A stretch of DNA of 64,000 bases from PALSA-612 sp963765295 (GCA_963765295.1 CAVXVO010000006.1:1-64000), one strand, 5' to 3'. Shown: positions 42,540-50,448, counted from the first letter of the stretch. Notes: generated from the letters alone by a model not told the origin. Translations and numbers: made by a program.

Positions 42540-43664
42540 TCAGGAAGCGGAGGCGACGAGCTCGCGCGCTTCACGTAGGCGCGTCGGCTCGTTGAGTAGG
42601 AGCACGCAGGCGGTCTCGCCGTCACCGTCGCAGCCCACGACAAGCCCATCGTCTTCGCGCCAGTCGGTGGCAGCCTGGACCACGCCGACCTGCTGAATGC
42701 GGAGAGGGCCGATGTCGCTGAAGAAATAGGGCTCGCGCACGTAGGGCGTGGTCGAGCCGAGGATCGATTCGGCCGCGTGGCGGCCGCTCCAGAGCGCGTG
42801 GTCCCAGTGCGGGATGCCGATGCGGCCCCAGCGCGGGTGCGGGAACGAGACGCAGTCGCCGCAGGCCCAGAGACGTTCGTGGCCGATCACGCGCAGGCGC
42901 TCGTCTGCTGGCAGCGTGAGCGGTGCTGTGTCGGAGCCGGCGAGTTCGGGCGGGAGGCTCGACCGGAAGCCGGCCGCGGAGACGACGACGTCGCAGCGAA
43001 GGTCGCCGTGGGTCGACGTGTGCAGAACGGCCCCACTCGCATCGAGCTCAGCGGAGTCGCTCTTGCACGAACCAAGAAAGCGCACGCCGAGTCGGTCGAG
43101 CACGTCGCGGGCGGCGTCGGAGACACGCGGCAGGAAGCGTGCCAGCGGACGGTCGAGCATGTCGAGGAGGGTCACGTGATGCGCGGCCGCGAGCGTCGCG
43201 GCGGTCTCGGTGCCGATCAAGCCGGCGCCGACCACGACGACGCGGCGCGGCGGCATTGCCAGCTTCCGAGTGAGCGAGACGAGACCCGCGCCGGTGGTGT
43301 TCTCCTCCGCCTGGTCGAACCCGGGAACGGGCGGCTTCGGATAGCGCAAACCCGTTGCCCAGACCAGGGTCGGCGCCTCGAGCTCGAGCAAGGCACCGTC
43401 GGCCGAGCGGCTCACGACGAGAAGGCGGCGATCGAAGTCGCATGAGGTCACGACCCCGTCGACATGCTCGATGCCTCGCTCAACCAGCTTCGCCGCGTCG
43501 GCGAGGACCGGCACACGACCAGTCACAAGCGCACGCTTGGAAAGCGGAGGCCGATCGTGCGGCAAACCGGGCCCGACCATCGTCACGGAAACACCCCGCT
43601 CGCCGAGCCGCGCAGCGCACGCGAACCCGGAAACGCCGTTGCCGACAACGACCACGTCACTCAT
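42540..43664 (-). CDS. FAD-dependent NAD(P)H-ferredoxin reductase
   Basis: The protein has 374 residues. There are two dinucleotide-binding folds: VVVVGNGVSGFACAARL (FAD) and VVVVGAGLIGTETAATL (NAD(P)H). They are followed by the GD-type FAD motif LWACGDCVSF, and the HDRPPLSK segment is typical of P450/dioxygenase ferredoxin reductases. It should pass electrons from NAD(P)H to the ferredoxin encoded next. ATG 43664 (MSDVVVVGNG) is chosen; the longer frame adds a non-conserved stretch. Confidence 0.88.
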   Translation of the reverse strand: MSDVVVVGNGVSGFACAARLGERGVSVTMVGPGLPHDRPPLSKRALVTGRVPVLADAAKLVERGIEHVDGVVTSCDFDRRLLVVSRSADGALLELEAPTLVWATGLRYPKPPVPGFDQAEENTTGAGLVSLTRKLAMPPRRVVVVGAGLIGTETAATLAAAHHVTLLDMLDRPLARFLPRVSDAARDVLDRLGVRFLGSCKSDSAELDASGAVLHTSTHGDLRCDVVVSAAGFRSSLPPELAGSDTAPLTLPADERLRVIGHERLWACGDCVSFPHPRWGRIGIPHWDHALWSGRHAAESILGSTTPYVREPYFFSDIGPLRIQQVGVVQAATDWREDDGLVVGCDGDGETACVLLLNEPTRLREARELVASAS

Positions 43665-43769
43665 ACACGAATCAGAACGCGACCGGCTTCCCACCGCGTC
43701 GGTGCCTACACCGATCGGTCTGGGAAAACCCGCAGCCGGTCAGGCCGCCAGTGTGCGGCCCGTCGCACC

Positions 43770-43788
43770 ATCATCGCGCGCGAAGGCC
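43770..43788 (+). repeat. 19-bp sequence identical to 39407-39425
   Basis: ATCATCGCGCGCGAAGGCC occurs here and at 39407, the breakpoint of the truncated operon copy, in the same orientation. It may be the short homology at which rearrangement took place, or a small remnant of the same gene. Confidence 0.5.
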
Positions 43789-43856
43789 GGTGAGGGGCTG
43801 TCCGACGACAGCACTCAAACTTTCGATCCCCGAGGCGGGGCTGCAATCCGCGTCTC

Positions 43857-43977
43857 CCCGATCGGCAAGTGCCCGAGCACGCAGATGATCCTTGCGTCAA
43901 CCCGTGCTGGGACACGTTCCCTTCTTGTACTTCGCCCGGTCGACCGGTTGCAGGACCCATCGCCAGCTTCCGTTGAG
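43857..43977 (-). repeat. 121-bp repeat, copy 2 (intact context)
   Basis: It covers the last 27 codons and the 40 bases after the stop of the lipoprotein gene at 43897-44385. Copy 1 is at 22301-22421. Confidence 0.8.
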
Positions 43978-44385
43978 GGACACGGCGTGCATGGTCGCGG
44001 TCGTCACGCCGTCACCGGACGCCACGCGAACGCTCACGGCTTTCGCCGGGACGGACTTCCCGTTGACGTAAACGGGATCGGCGTACGTCTCGAGCACCTT
44101 GACACTCTTCAGGTCCCAGCCCTCGTTTTGCTGGCACGCGACGAACCGAGCTCGTGTCACCACACGCTGGTCGGCGGGAAGGAGTTCGTCCCACAGTCGC
44201 CCTGACTGGCCACGTGAGAACTGCGTCGTGACCTGGCTGACGAAGTCGGCGGCGGCTCGCTGCCCGCTCGAGACTCCGCCCGCCGTGCTGCCGCTGCTTC
44301 CTCCGCACCCGCCAAGAATGGTCGCTGCGGCGGCCAGGATCGCGGCCGCGGCGGAGAGCGTGAGAATGCGATTTCGGTGAGTCAT
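43897..44385 (-). CDS. Lipoprotein of the ApbE/ferric-reductase operon
   Basis: The protein has 162 residues. The signal ends in the lipobox ILGGCG, followed by a Gly/Ser linker. The mature domain (FVSQVTTQFSRGQSGRLWDE, ATMHAVSLNGSWRWVLQP) has the alpha/beta pattern of NTF2-like or DUF4878-type lipoproteins. ATG follows GGAGGCAATCGC and overlaps the ApbE stop by four bases, so it is the last gene of the five-gene operon. Its 3' end is duplicated at 22.3 kb. Confidence 0.75.
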   Translation of the reverse strand: MTHRNRILTLSAAAAILAAAATILGGCGGSSGSTAGGVSSGQRAAADFVSQVTTQFSRGQSGRLWDELLPADQRVVTRARFVACQQNEGWDLKSVKVLETYADPVYVNGKSVPAKAVSVRVASGDGVTTATMHAVSLNGSWRWVLQPVDRAKYKKGTCPSTG

Positions 44386-45341
44386 GCGATTGCCTCCGTG
44401 TGTTGCGGATCGGCGGAGAACGCCAGGTCGCCGACGATGATCGGTTCGCCGTCGTAGGGGATGAGGAGCGCCGCCAGCTCAGGTCGCGCGCTCAGGCAGC
44501 CGTTCGCCTCGCTTGGTGCCGTGACGGCGAGCGCCGTCGCGTACGCCTCGGCCTCCGCGGCGTCAGGGCCGGCGACCGTGACGGCCAAGGGGCCGTCGTG
44601 CGCGGGAACGCCCGTTGCGGGGTCGATCAGGTGATGGAGCTGCCGGCCGGGGCCGAAGCGGCGCTGGTCGCGCCCCGAGGTGGCGACGGCGCCGCTATCG
44701 ATCGTGATCGTGCCCAGGCTGCCCCCTGCTCTGCGCGGGTCGGCGACGGCGAGGCGCCAAGGCCCACCGTCCGGGGTCTGGCCCCAGACCGCGATGTCGC
44801 CGCCGAGGTCGACGAGCCCGCCCGGAAGCGCGAGCCAGGCCTCCCGCATCGCCCACAGCGCGCGTGTGGCGGCGAAGCCCTTGCCGATGCCGCCGAGGTC
44901 GACGCCGGCCCCGCCCTCGATCCGAGCCCGCGAGCCGATGCTGTCGATCTCGATGGCGGCCCATGGCCGCCACCCAGTCGCATGGACGGCTGGTCGCTCG
45001 CCGAGTTGCTCGAAGGAACGGTCGTAGCCTGCGGCGGCAAGCGCCGGGAGGATGGTCGGGTCGAACCTCCCGCCCGTCTCCTCCCGCAAGCGCAGCGCGA
45101 CGTTCAACGCCTCGATCAGCCGGAGGTCGACGCTGGCCCACTCGCCGCCGGCCCGGTTCAGGCGCGACAAATCGCTGCGCTCGCCGAAGCGGGAGAGGAC
45201 CTGTTCGCACGTCTCGACCTCGCCGCGTCCGGCCGTCAGCGCCCGCCCTGCGAACGCCTCGTCCGCACGGGTGGACGTGACCGCCACCTCGCAGTCGGTG
45301 CCCATGGCCCGGAACCGCTCCGACACGAGCCGGCCGATCAT
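44382..45341 (-). CDS. apbE: FAD:protein FMN transferase (ApbE)
   Basis: The protein has 319 residues. Typical ApbE features are MGTDCEVAV near the start, LSRLNRAGG, the GGAGVDLGGIGKGFAATRA region that binds FAD and Mg, LVDLGGDIAVWG and SGAVATSG, and the HHLIDPATG metal motif. The enzyme attaches FMN through a phosphoester to Ser or Thr of exported redox proteins. No signal peptide is evident. It overlaps the ferric-reductase-like gene before it (ATGA) and the lipoprotein after it. I see no FMN-acceptor motif (SGATxT-like) in a partner in this window. Confidence 0.92.
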   Translation of the reverse strand: MIGRLVSERFRAMGTDCEVAVTSTRADEAFAGRALTAGRGEVETCEQVLSRFGERSDLSRLNRAGGEWASVDLRLIEALNVALRLREETGGRFDPTILPALAAAGYDRSFEQLGERPAVHATGWRPWAAIEIDSIGSRARIEGGAGVDLGGIGKGFAATRALWAMREAWLALPGGLVDLGGDIAVWGQTPDGGPWRLAVADPRRAGGSLGTITIDSGAVATSGRDQRRFGPGRQLHHLIDPATGVPAHDGPLAVTVAGPDAAEAEAYATALAVTAPSEANGCLSARPELAALLIPYDGEPIIVGDLAFSADPQHTEAIA

Positions 45342-45976
45342 GCCGGAATCGCCTCCTTGGGTGCTGGCTCGCGTTGAGGCGTGGACGGCACAGGCGTCTC
45401 GACCGGCCGGTGGGCTCTCGCCGCAGGGGTGGCGCGTTCGGGGCGGGGCAGGATGCGCGCAAAGGTGAGCCAGAGCACCGGTGCAAGAGCGATCGCGGCG
45501 AAGACCAGGCCGGTGTTTCCAGCCAGATCGGTGCCTGCGTTGAGCGCGTGACCAAGCGCGAGGAAGAAGGCAGCGAACGACGCATAGTGAAGAAGTCGCC
45601 ATCGGCGCTGACCGATGCGACGCCTCACGCGAAAGGACACGGCAAGTGCGAGCATGAGATACCCGGCGACTACGCCGGCGGCCACCGTGATAGGACGCCA
45701 CGGCGCCGCTCCCGGGATGACCACTGCGGCCGGCCCGAAGCGCATCACGGGGTCGAGGAGAATGGCGCCGCCGTGAAGCACGAGCATCGACAGCCCCATC
45801 CAGATCAGCGTCTGGTGCCAGCCGAGAAGGTCCTTCTGCAACTTCGGCTTCAGCAGACGAGTGCTCATCATCAGTCCGAGCGTGACCGACACGGTCAGGA
45901 GAGCAAAGGCGACCAGCCCAGCCGCGCGCGCGATCAGCCAGGCGACCGGCATCCCCGAAGCGACGACGCCGCTCAT
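45338..45976 (-). CDS. Ferric reductase-like transmembrane heme protein
   Basis: The protein has 212 residues and six membrane helices. Histidines suited to bind two hemes are in WHQTLIWMGLSMLVLHGGA and in LLHYASFAAFFLALGHALNA, the pattern of the ferric-reductase-like transmembrane domain (as in YedZ/MsrQ and NOX proteins). It lacks a cytosolic FAD/NAD domain, so electrons must come from a partner. It is translationally coupled to apbE (ATGA), and such pairs often move electrons across the membrane. Confidence 0.85.
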   Translation of the reverse strand: MSGVVASGMPVAWLIARAAGLVAFALLTVSVTLGLMMSTRLLKPKLQKDLLGWHQTLIWMGLSMLVLHGGAILLDPVMRFGPAAVVIPGAAPWRPITVAAGVVAGYLMLALAVSFRVRRRIGQRRWRLLHYASFAAFFLALGHALNAGTDLAGNTGLVFAAIALAPVLWLTFARILPRPERATPAARAHRPVETPVPSTPQREPAPKEAIPA

Positions 45977-46200
45977 CCCGCCGGAACAGGCGACGTACGT
46001 GTGGTCGCGTGCGTCGACGTCGAGCCGGCACCCGGGACGATGACGAGACGACTCGTGCCGTTCTTGCCCTTCACGATCACGGCGCCCGGAATCGATTGGG
46101 ACGAGCCGGACGGTGCCGGCTGCTGCCGCGTCCACGCCAAAACCGCAACAGCGGCGGAGAGCGCCCAGACCGAGAACACCGTTGCCCAGATCGTGCGCAT
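45973..46200 (-). CDS. Small single-pass membrane protein of the ApbE operon
   Basis: The protein has 75 residues. One N-terminal membrane helix (IWATVFSVWALSAAVAVLAW) is followed by a short extracytoplasmic tail with a strand pair (GAVIVKGKNGTSRLVIVPG). It overlaps its neighbours by one base (TGATG) and four bases (ATGA). Unknown family. Confidence 0.7.
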   Translation of the reverse strand: MRTIWATVFSVWALSAAVAVLAWTRQQPAPSGSSQSIPGAVIVKGKNGTSRLVIVPGAGSTSTHATTRTSPVPAG

Positions 46201-46463
46201 CAATCTCCCGGCTCGACCCTCGGCGGCGCCGCAGGCGCAGGACCGACAACCTGGCTGACCGTCGGCGGTGATGGCTGCACCGGCGCCGCAGTCCGTGTCA
46301 GCCCGGCGATCGCGGCGGCCATCGTCACCACCGTCGCGGCGAGCACCGCCGCGAGGGTGAACAGCTCGCGACGCCCCGGCAGGGACCTCTCGCCAGGCTG
46401 GCTCCTCGCAGCTCCATTCGCCGCCGTCGCACCTGGCGGTGTTCCGATAGCGCCGCTGTTCAT
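46200..46463 (-). CDS. Small single-pass membrane protein, first gene of the ApbE operon
   Basis: The protein has 87 residues. A Gly/Ala-rich cytoplasmic head (MNSGAIGTPPGATAANGA) is followed by a membrane helix (LAAVLAATVVTMAAAIAGL) and a Pro-rich tail. The head is duplicated at 39408-39480. The TAGCTT -10 box lies ten bases upstream of ATG 46463, so the leader is very short or absent. Unknown family. Confidence 0.7.
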   Translation of the reverse strand: MNSGAIGTPPGATAANGAARSQPGERSLPGRRELFTLAAVLAATVVTMAAAIAGLTRTAAPVQPSPPTVSQVVGPAPAAPPRVEPGD

Positions 46464-46472
46464 GGCACTCCG

Positions 46473-46515
46473 AAGCTAGGCGGGGTCGCTTTCGGGAGCA
46501 TCCGTGGCAACCCTG
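46473..46515 (-). promoter_or_regulatory. Promoter of the ApbE/ferric-reductase operon, copy 2
   Basis: On the minus strand the 19-base CAGGGTTGCCACGGATGCT, an 18-base spacer and TAGCTT are conserved with 39488-39530. Conservation of two short blocks at fixed distance while the spacer differs points to functional sites. Confidence 0.6.
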
Positions 46516-46568
46516 ACCACGCCTGCGGAAGAGCCGCGCGCATTCAGTCTCAGCATCGAACCGCGAGC

Positions 46569-46787
46569 CTAGGCGGCGTCCTCGAGCGCGGACCGGTTCG
46601 CGTAGACGAACGGGTGGTAGTAGACGTCGAGCGCGTTTCCGCTCTCCGCCGGCAGCCGCAACGAGTGCCCACGGCTGTCGGTGACCACGACGGTCAGGCG
46701 ACCGTCTGCCCGTCTCCATCTCAGTGACACCTCGAGCCCGTCGCTGTCGCGCCGTCGTGCCAGCTCCTTCGGTCGTCCACCTCGCAT
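46569..46787 (-). CDS. Conserved 72-aa protein, paralogue 2
   Basis: The protein has 72 residues (MRGGRPKELARRRDSDGLEV, HSLRLPAESGNALDVYYHPF). It is the paralogue of 40243-40461. ATG 46787 follows GAAAGGAG. It is the gene just before the ApbE/ferric-reductase operon, separated by 105 bases that contain the operon promoter. The other copy precedes an OmpR-type regulator, which is absent here. Confidence 0.75.
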   Translation of the reverse strand: MRGGRPKELARRRDSDGLEVSLRWRRADGRLTVVVTDSRGHSLRLPAESGNALDVYYHPFVYANRSALEDAA

Positions 46788-46839
46788 ATCGACTCCTTTC
46801 CGAACCAACGATCGCGGCGAGGCTATGAGCTCGACGGCT

Positions 46840-46864
46840 AGAGCCGGGACAGGCCACGGCCAAG
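46840..46864 (-). promoter_or_regulatory. Conserved upstream block of the 72-aa genes, copy 2
   Basis: This is the counterpart of 40509-40533, 53-77 bases upstream of the 72-aa gene start. Confidence 0.45.
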
Positions 46865-46913
46865 GTTGCGCGAGGCCTTGCAAAGCACGAGAAGCGGCGC
46901 GGCGCAGAATCCG

Positions 46914-47888
46914 TCAGGCGGCGAGTCCGCGCGCCTTCGTTCTCGCGGCCGGCTGCGAGGCGGGTATCAGCTCGAGGCAGCGGGCGATTGCACCGCGAAC
47001 GGATTGCATGCCGAGGCTGAGGTCGACCAGCCCGTCGAAGCCGTAGAATGCGCGTGCGGCGAGCAGGTAGAGCGTCAGGAGCGTGCCCGCCCGGTAGCTC
47101 CCGACGCACGCCGCAGCGACCACGACGGCGATCGGCCCGAGCTTCGCGAGCGCCCCGGAGATGTGCAGGTTCGCGGCCTGAACCCAGCCCAGATGGACCT
47201 CCGCCCGCAGCAGGCGACCGGCCACGATCTCGAAACGGCTCCGCGCCCGCGGTCCACCGGGCCCGGTGAGCTCGCGGGAGAGCGTTCCGGTCAGCTCCTC
47301 GAGCTGCTCCTGACGCCCCTGGCCCGCCCTCGCTGCGGGCTCCTGCATGCGACGGGTCACGAGCCAGGTCGCGGCCAGCAGCGGCATGACGACCACGATC
47401 GCCCACGGCTCCATCAGGCCGAGCACGACGAGCGCCGTGGCCAGCTCGACGATCAGCATCGAGCCCGTGTCGAGTGCGTAGACAGTCACGCGCTCGAACG
47501 TCTCCGCGTCTGAGATAAAGCGCGAGGGTAGCCCCTCGGCGTCCGCCCGCTCGACCGCCTGGCGCCGCATCACGCCGTCGAACATCAGCAGGCGCAGGTT
47601 TCGGTAGAGGCGGCCGGCGTTCCGGGCATACAGGCCGTCGGAGCCGATGTAGGCCGCCGCCTCGACCACGATCGCGGCCGCCAGCAAGCCGGCCCAGAGA
47701 GCGTCCTCGGGCTTAACGCCGTGCCGCTCGACGAGGTCGTTGATCAGGTAGCCGACCGTGATCGGCGGCACCAGGCCGGCAAGCGACCCGAGCACGCTCA
47801 GCGAGACCATCGCCGCCAGGCCCGCCCGCAACGGGCGTAGCAGCGACAGCACACGACGCCACGCGATCGACTGGGGCGGTGCGCCCAC
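46914..47888 (-). CDS. ABC-exporter transmembrane domain without an ATPase domain
   Basis: The protein has 324 residues. Six helices and the long intracellular coupling helices of a type IV (exporter) ABC membrane domain are present (MVSLSVLGSLAGLVPPITVG, YRNLRLLMFDGVMRRQAVER, ALVVLGLMEPWAIVVVMPLL). The frame ends after ARTKARGLAA at 46914, where a nucleotide-binding domain normally begins, and no such domain is found downstream or elsewhere in the window. GTG 47888 follows AAAGGAG. It is either truncated or works with an ATPase encoded elsewhere. Confidence 0.75.
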   Translation of the reverse strand: MGAPPQSIAWRRVLSLLRPLRAGLAAMVSLSVLGSLAGLVPPITVGYLINDLVERHGVKPEDALWAGLLAAAIVVEAAAYIGSDGLYARNAGRLYRNLRLLMFDGVMRRQAVERADAEGLPSRFISDAETFERVTVYALDTGSMLIVELATALVVLGLMEPWAIVVVMPLLAATWLVTRRMQEPAARAGQGRQEQLEELTGTLSRELTGPGGPRARSRFEIVAGRLLRAEVHLGWVQAANLHISGALAKLGPIAVVVAAACVGSYRAGTLLTLYLLAARAFYGFDGLVDLSLGMQSVRGAIARCLELIPASQPAARTKARGLAA

Positions 47889-47974
47889 GAACGCTCCTTT
47901 CCTCAGCGACGCGGGCTGCGCCTGCCGGCCCACTGTGAACCGGCGTGCGCAGCCCGCAAACTCGCGACAAGCCT

Positions 47975-48040
47975 CTAGATGTCCCGCTTCTCCTTCTTGC
48001 CCTTCTCCTTCCGGTCGTCCTTCTTCGTCTTCTTCGGCAT
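47975..48040 (-). CDS. 21-aa lysine-rich small ORF
   Basis: The product is MPKKTKKDDRKEKGKKEKRD plus a final Ile: 10 Lys, 3 Arg, 3 Asp, 2 Glu and no hydrophobic core. The ATG at 48040 is preceded by AAAGGAGGGAATCCCG, a very strong ribosome binding site. It ends 86 bases before the start of the ABC membrane gene, on the same strand. It may be a real nucleic-acid-binding or leader peptide, or the ribosome binding site may be chance. Confidence 0.45.
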   Translation of the reverse strand: MPKKTKKDDRKEKGKKEKRDI

Positions 48041-48275
48041 CGGGATTCCCTCCTTTCGCTCTCATCTTGTCGCTGTTCACTTTCCGTGTCCGTAGTTCTA
48101 CGAGGTCGCAAACCAGGCGCGGGCCAAGCCGCGGTAAAGAAGCCGCCGGCGAACCCCAAGATCGCGCCGGGGACGTGAAATGAGGCGTCATGGCTTTCCC
48201 GCAGTGCCGATGCGAAGTTCCGCGGATTCCGGCGGTTGCCGCCGCTCGTAGCTTGGCAACGGACGGCCGATCCTG

Positions 48276-50174
48276 ATGGCTCATGCGCGGAACGACTCCC
48301 TGGACGGGCTTCGCCTGCTTGCGGTAGGCGCCGTGCTCGCGTTCCACTTCCGGCTGCCGGGTGCAGGCGCCGGCTTCCTGGGTGTCGATCTCTTCTTCGT
48401 CCTGAGCGGCTTTCTGATCACGTCGATCCTGCTCAACCAGGTGTGCGACGGCCGCGTCAGGGTCGGGGACTTCTGGACCCGCCGAGCGCGCCGCCTCGTG
48501 CCGGCGCTCGTGCCCGTCGTGGTCGCCGTGCTCGTGTGGGGCGCCGTCGTCGCTCCGGGAGTGTCGCGCGACGGGCTGCGCGGCGACATCGGCTCGACCC
48601 TCCTCTACTTCGCGAACTGGCACTTCATCTCGGCGAGCACTTACTTCGCGAGCGACGGGATCGTCAGTCCGCTCGAGCACATGTGGTCGCTTGGCGTCGA
48701 GGAGCAGTTCTACCTCGCGTGGCCGCTGCTACTGACCATCGTGGCGGTCGTCCTCAGGCGGCCACGGCAGCGCCTGGTCGCGGTCGCGGTCCTCGCCGGT
48801 GCAGGCGTCGCGTTCTCGTTGTGGAGGCTCGACGCGCTCTGGGGCAGTGACCCGAATCGCGCCTATCTCGGCACGGACAGCCGCATATTCGAGCCGCTCG
48901 CGGGCGCCCTGCTCGCGGTGCTGATGACGTCGCCGTCGGCCCGGGCGGCGATCGGCCGCGTCCACTGGCCGCTGGTGGCGGCGGGAACGGTCGGACTGGC
49001 CTGGGCGCTGGCCACCCTCGGCGGGTCGAGCGGCGCGACGAGCGCATACGCCCACGGCGGCGCGGCCGTCGTCGCCGCGAGCTCCGCGGCGCTGATCGCC
49101 GCGCTCGCCGCGAGAAGGAGCGCCGCGACCCGCGTACTCGGGGTGGGGCCGGTGGCCTATCTCGGACGTCTCTCCTACGGCATCTACCTCTGGCACTGGC
49201 CGCTGATCGTCTGGACGGGCTACCGCGGCTGGCTCGACCTGACCGGACTCGGCACGCCGCTCCGGGTCTCGGCGGTGACCCTGGCGACGGTCGCGCTGGC
49301 GGCCGCCTCCTACCGGTTCGTCGAGTCGCCGATCCGCTACGGGACGATCGCGCGCTTCCTCGTGCCGCGCCGCACTTTCGTCGTGCTGGCTGGAGTGCTG
49401 GCGGCGCTGTTCTTCGTCAACCGCGGGTTCGTCGTTCCTCACGCCGGCGCGTCGCTCGGACGCACGACGAAGACGATCGTCCTCGTCGGCGACTCCGTGC
49501 CGCAACGCCTTGCTCCCGAGCTCGCCGCTGCCGCGGCTCGCCGAGGCTACGTCGTCATCTCGGCGACCCGCGGCAGCTGTCCGGCGACCGGCGTCGCGCT
49601 CGTCGACGCCGCCGGCAAGCCCTGGGGGCCTGGGACACAATGCGCAACCGACGTGCCGGCACGACAGGACGCCGCCGTCGCCTCGTACCGGCCGGCCCTC
49701 GTCATCTGGTGGAGTCGCTACGAGCTCGCCGACCGGGTCGGCGCGGGTGGTCGCCCGGTGCAGTTCGGCAGCGCCGGCTACTGGGCTCTCCAGCGGCAGG
49801 CGTTCGCGCGGCGCGCGGCTGCCCTCACCAGAGACGGCGGCGAGGTCGTCGCGGTCCAGGTCGAGCGATCAGGACTCGGGATCTCGGCGCGCTGCAGCCG
49901 CTCCCGCTGCGGTCCCTTCCTCCACCACCTCGTCTACGCCACAACCGCCCAGGACGTGTGGAACTCCTTTCTCGCCTCGCACAGAAGCGGGTCGGTCCGA
50001 TCGATCAGCATTCAGTCGCTCGTCTGCCGCGACAACTGCAGCCCGTGCGACGACCGCCTGCCCGGTAATGCGCGAGCACGACCGGACGGTACTCACTACA
50101 ACGGCACCGCCGCCGCGATCGTTGCCAGGGCGGTGATCGACCGATCACTGGCCGCGGCAGGCCTCGGTAACTGA
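48276..50174 (+). CDS. OafA/YrhL-type membrane acyltransferase with SGNH-like C-terminal domain
   Basis: The protein has 632 residues. The N-terminal 370 residues are an acyltransferase-3 domain with about ten helices (SLDGLRLLAVGAVLAFHFRL with the catalytic His, LGVDLFFVLSGFLIT, HMWSLGVEEQFYLAWPL). After one more helix follows a periplasmic SGNH hydrolase-like domain (TIVLVGDSVPQRLAPEL, Ser in GDS) ending DGTHYNGTAA, which holds the Asp/His pair. It should O-acylate cell-surface polysaccharides or glycolipids. No ribosome binding site is obvious at ATG 48276. Confidence 0.9.
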   Translation: MAHARNDSLDGLRLLAVGAVLAFHFRLPGAGAGFLGVDLFFVLSGFLITSILLNQVCDGRVRVGDFWTRRARRLVPALVPVVVAVLVWGAVVAPGVSRDGLRGDIGSTLLYFANWHFISASTYFASDGIVSPLEHMWSLGVEEQFYLAWPLLLTIVAVVLRRPRQRLVAVAVLAGAGVAFSLWRLDALWGSDPNRAYLGTDSRIFEPLAGALLAVLMTSPSARAAIGRVHWPLVAAGTVGLAWALATLGGSSGATSAYAHGGAAVVAASSAALIAALAARRSAATRVLGVGPVAYLGRLSYGIYLWHWPLIVWTGYRGWLDLTGLGTPLRVSAVTLATVALAAASYRFVESPIRYGTIARFLVPRRTFVVLAGVLAALFFVNRGFVVPHAGASLGRTTKTIVLVGDSVPQRLAPELAAAAARRGYVVISATRGSCPATGVALVDAAGKPWGPGTQCATDVPARQDAAVASYRPALVIWWSRYELADRVGAGGRPVQFGSAGYWALQRQAFARRAAALTRDGGEVVAVQVERSGLGISARCSRSRCGPFLHHLVYATTAQDVWNSFLASHRSGSVRSISIQSLVCRDNCSPCDDRLPGNARARPDGTHYNGTAAAIVARAVIDRSLAAAGLGN

Positions 50175-50206
50175 GCTCTAGCGACTGGGGCGCAGCTTCA
50201 CGAGAA

Positions 50207-50226
50207 CTGGTGCAATCACTGGTGCA
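50207..50226 (+). repeat. Tandem doublet CTGGTGCA x2 (left arm, second tRNA-Arg module)
   Basis: Two exact copies of CTGGTGCA are spaced 12 bases apart, as at 14038-14057. The core tRNA half follows after about 50 bases. Confidence 0.55.
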
Positions 50227-50276
50227 CGCACCCGCCGAACCGCCGTTTCTCCTGCAAACGGTCGGTTCCGCGCGCA

Positions 50277-50319
50277 GGTTCCTAAACCGCGTGCGCAAGT
50301 TCGATTCTTGCCGGGGGCA
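50277..50319 (+). other. tRNA-Arg(CCT) 3' half, probable att core (copy 2)
   Basis: The 43-base sequence from GGTTCCTAAACC through the T-arm to CGGGGGCA is identical to 14109-14151 and in the same orientation. No 5' half is present. With the flanking doublet and triplet it forms a complete attP-like layout (arms, core, arms). Confidence 0.75.
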
Positions 50320-50417
50320 TGCCGCATGGTTGGGCGGAAAGCGGCACGGTTACAGCGGTAGCGCCCGACTCTGGCCTCGGCTCGTTTCCCGCTCTAGACC
50401 GCTGGAAACCGCTCTTC

Positions 50418-50448
50418 ACTGGCGCGCACTGGCGCACAACTGGCGCGC
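50418..50448 (+). repeat. Triple tandem repeat ACTGGCGCRC (right arm, second tRNA-Arg module)
   Basis: ACTGGCGCGC (50418), ACTGGCGCAC (50428) and ACTGGCGCGC (50439) are spaced 10 and 11 bases apart. The first module has two copies at the equivalent place. Confidence 0.55.
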
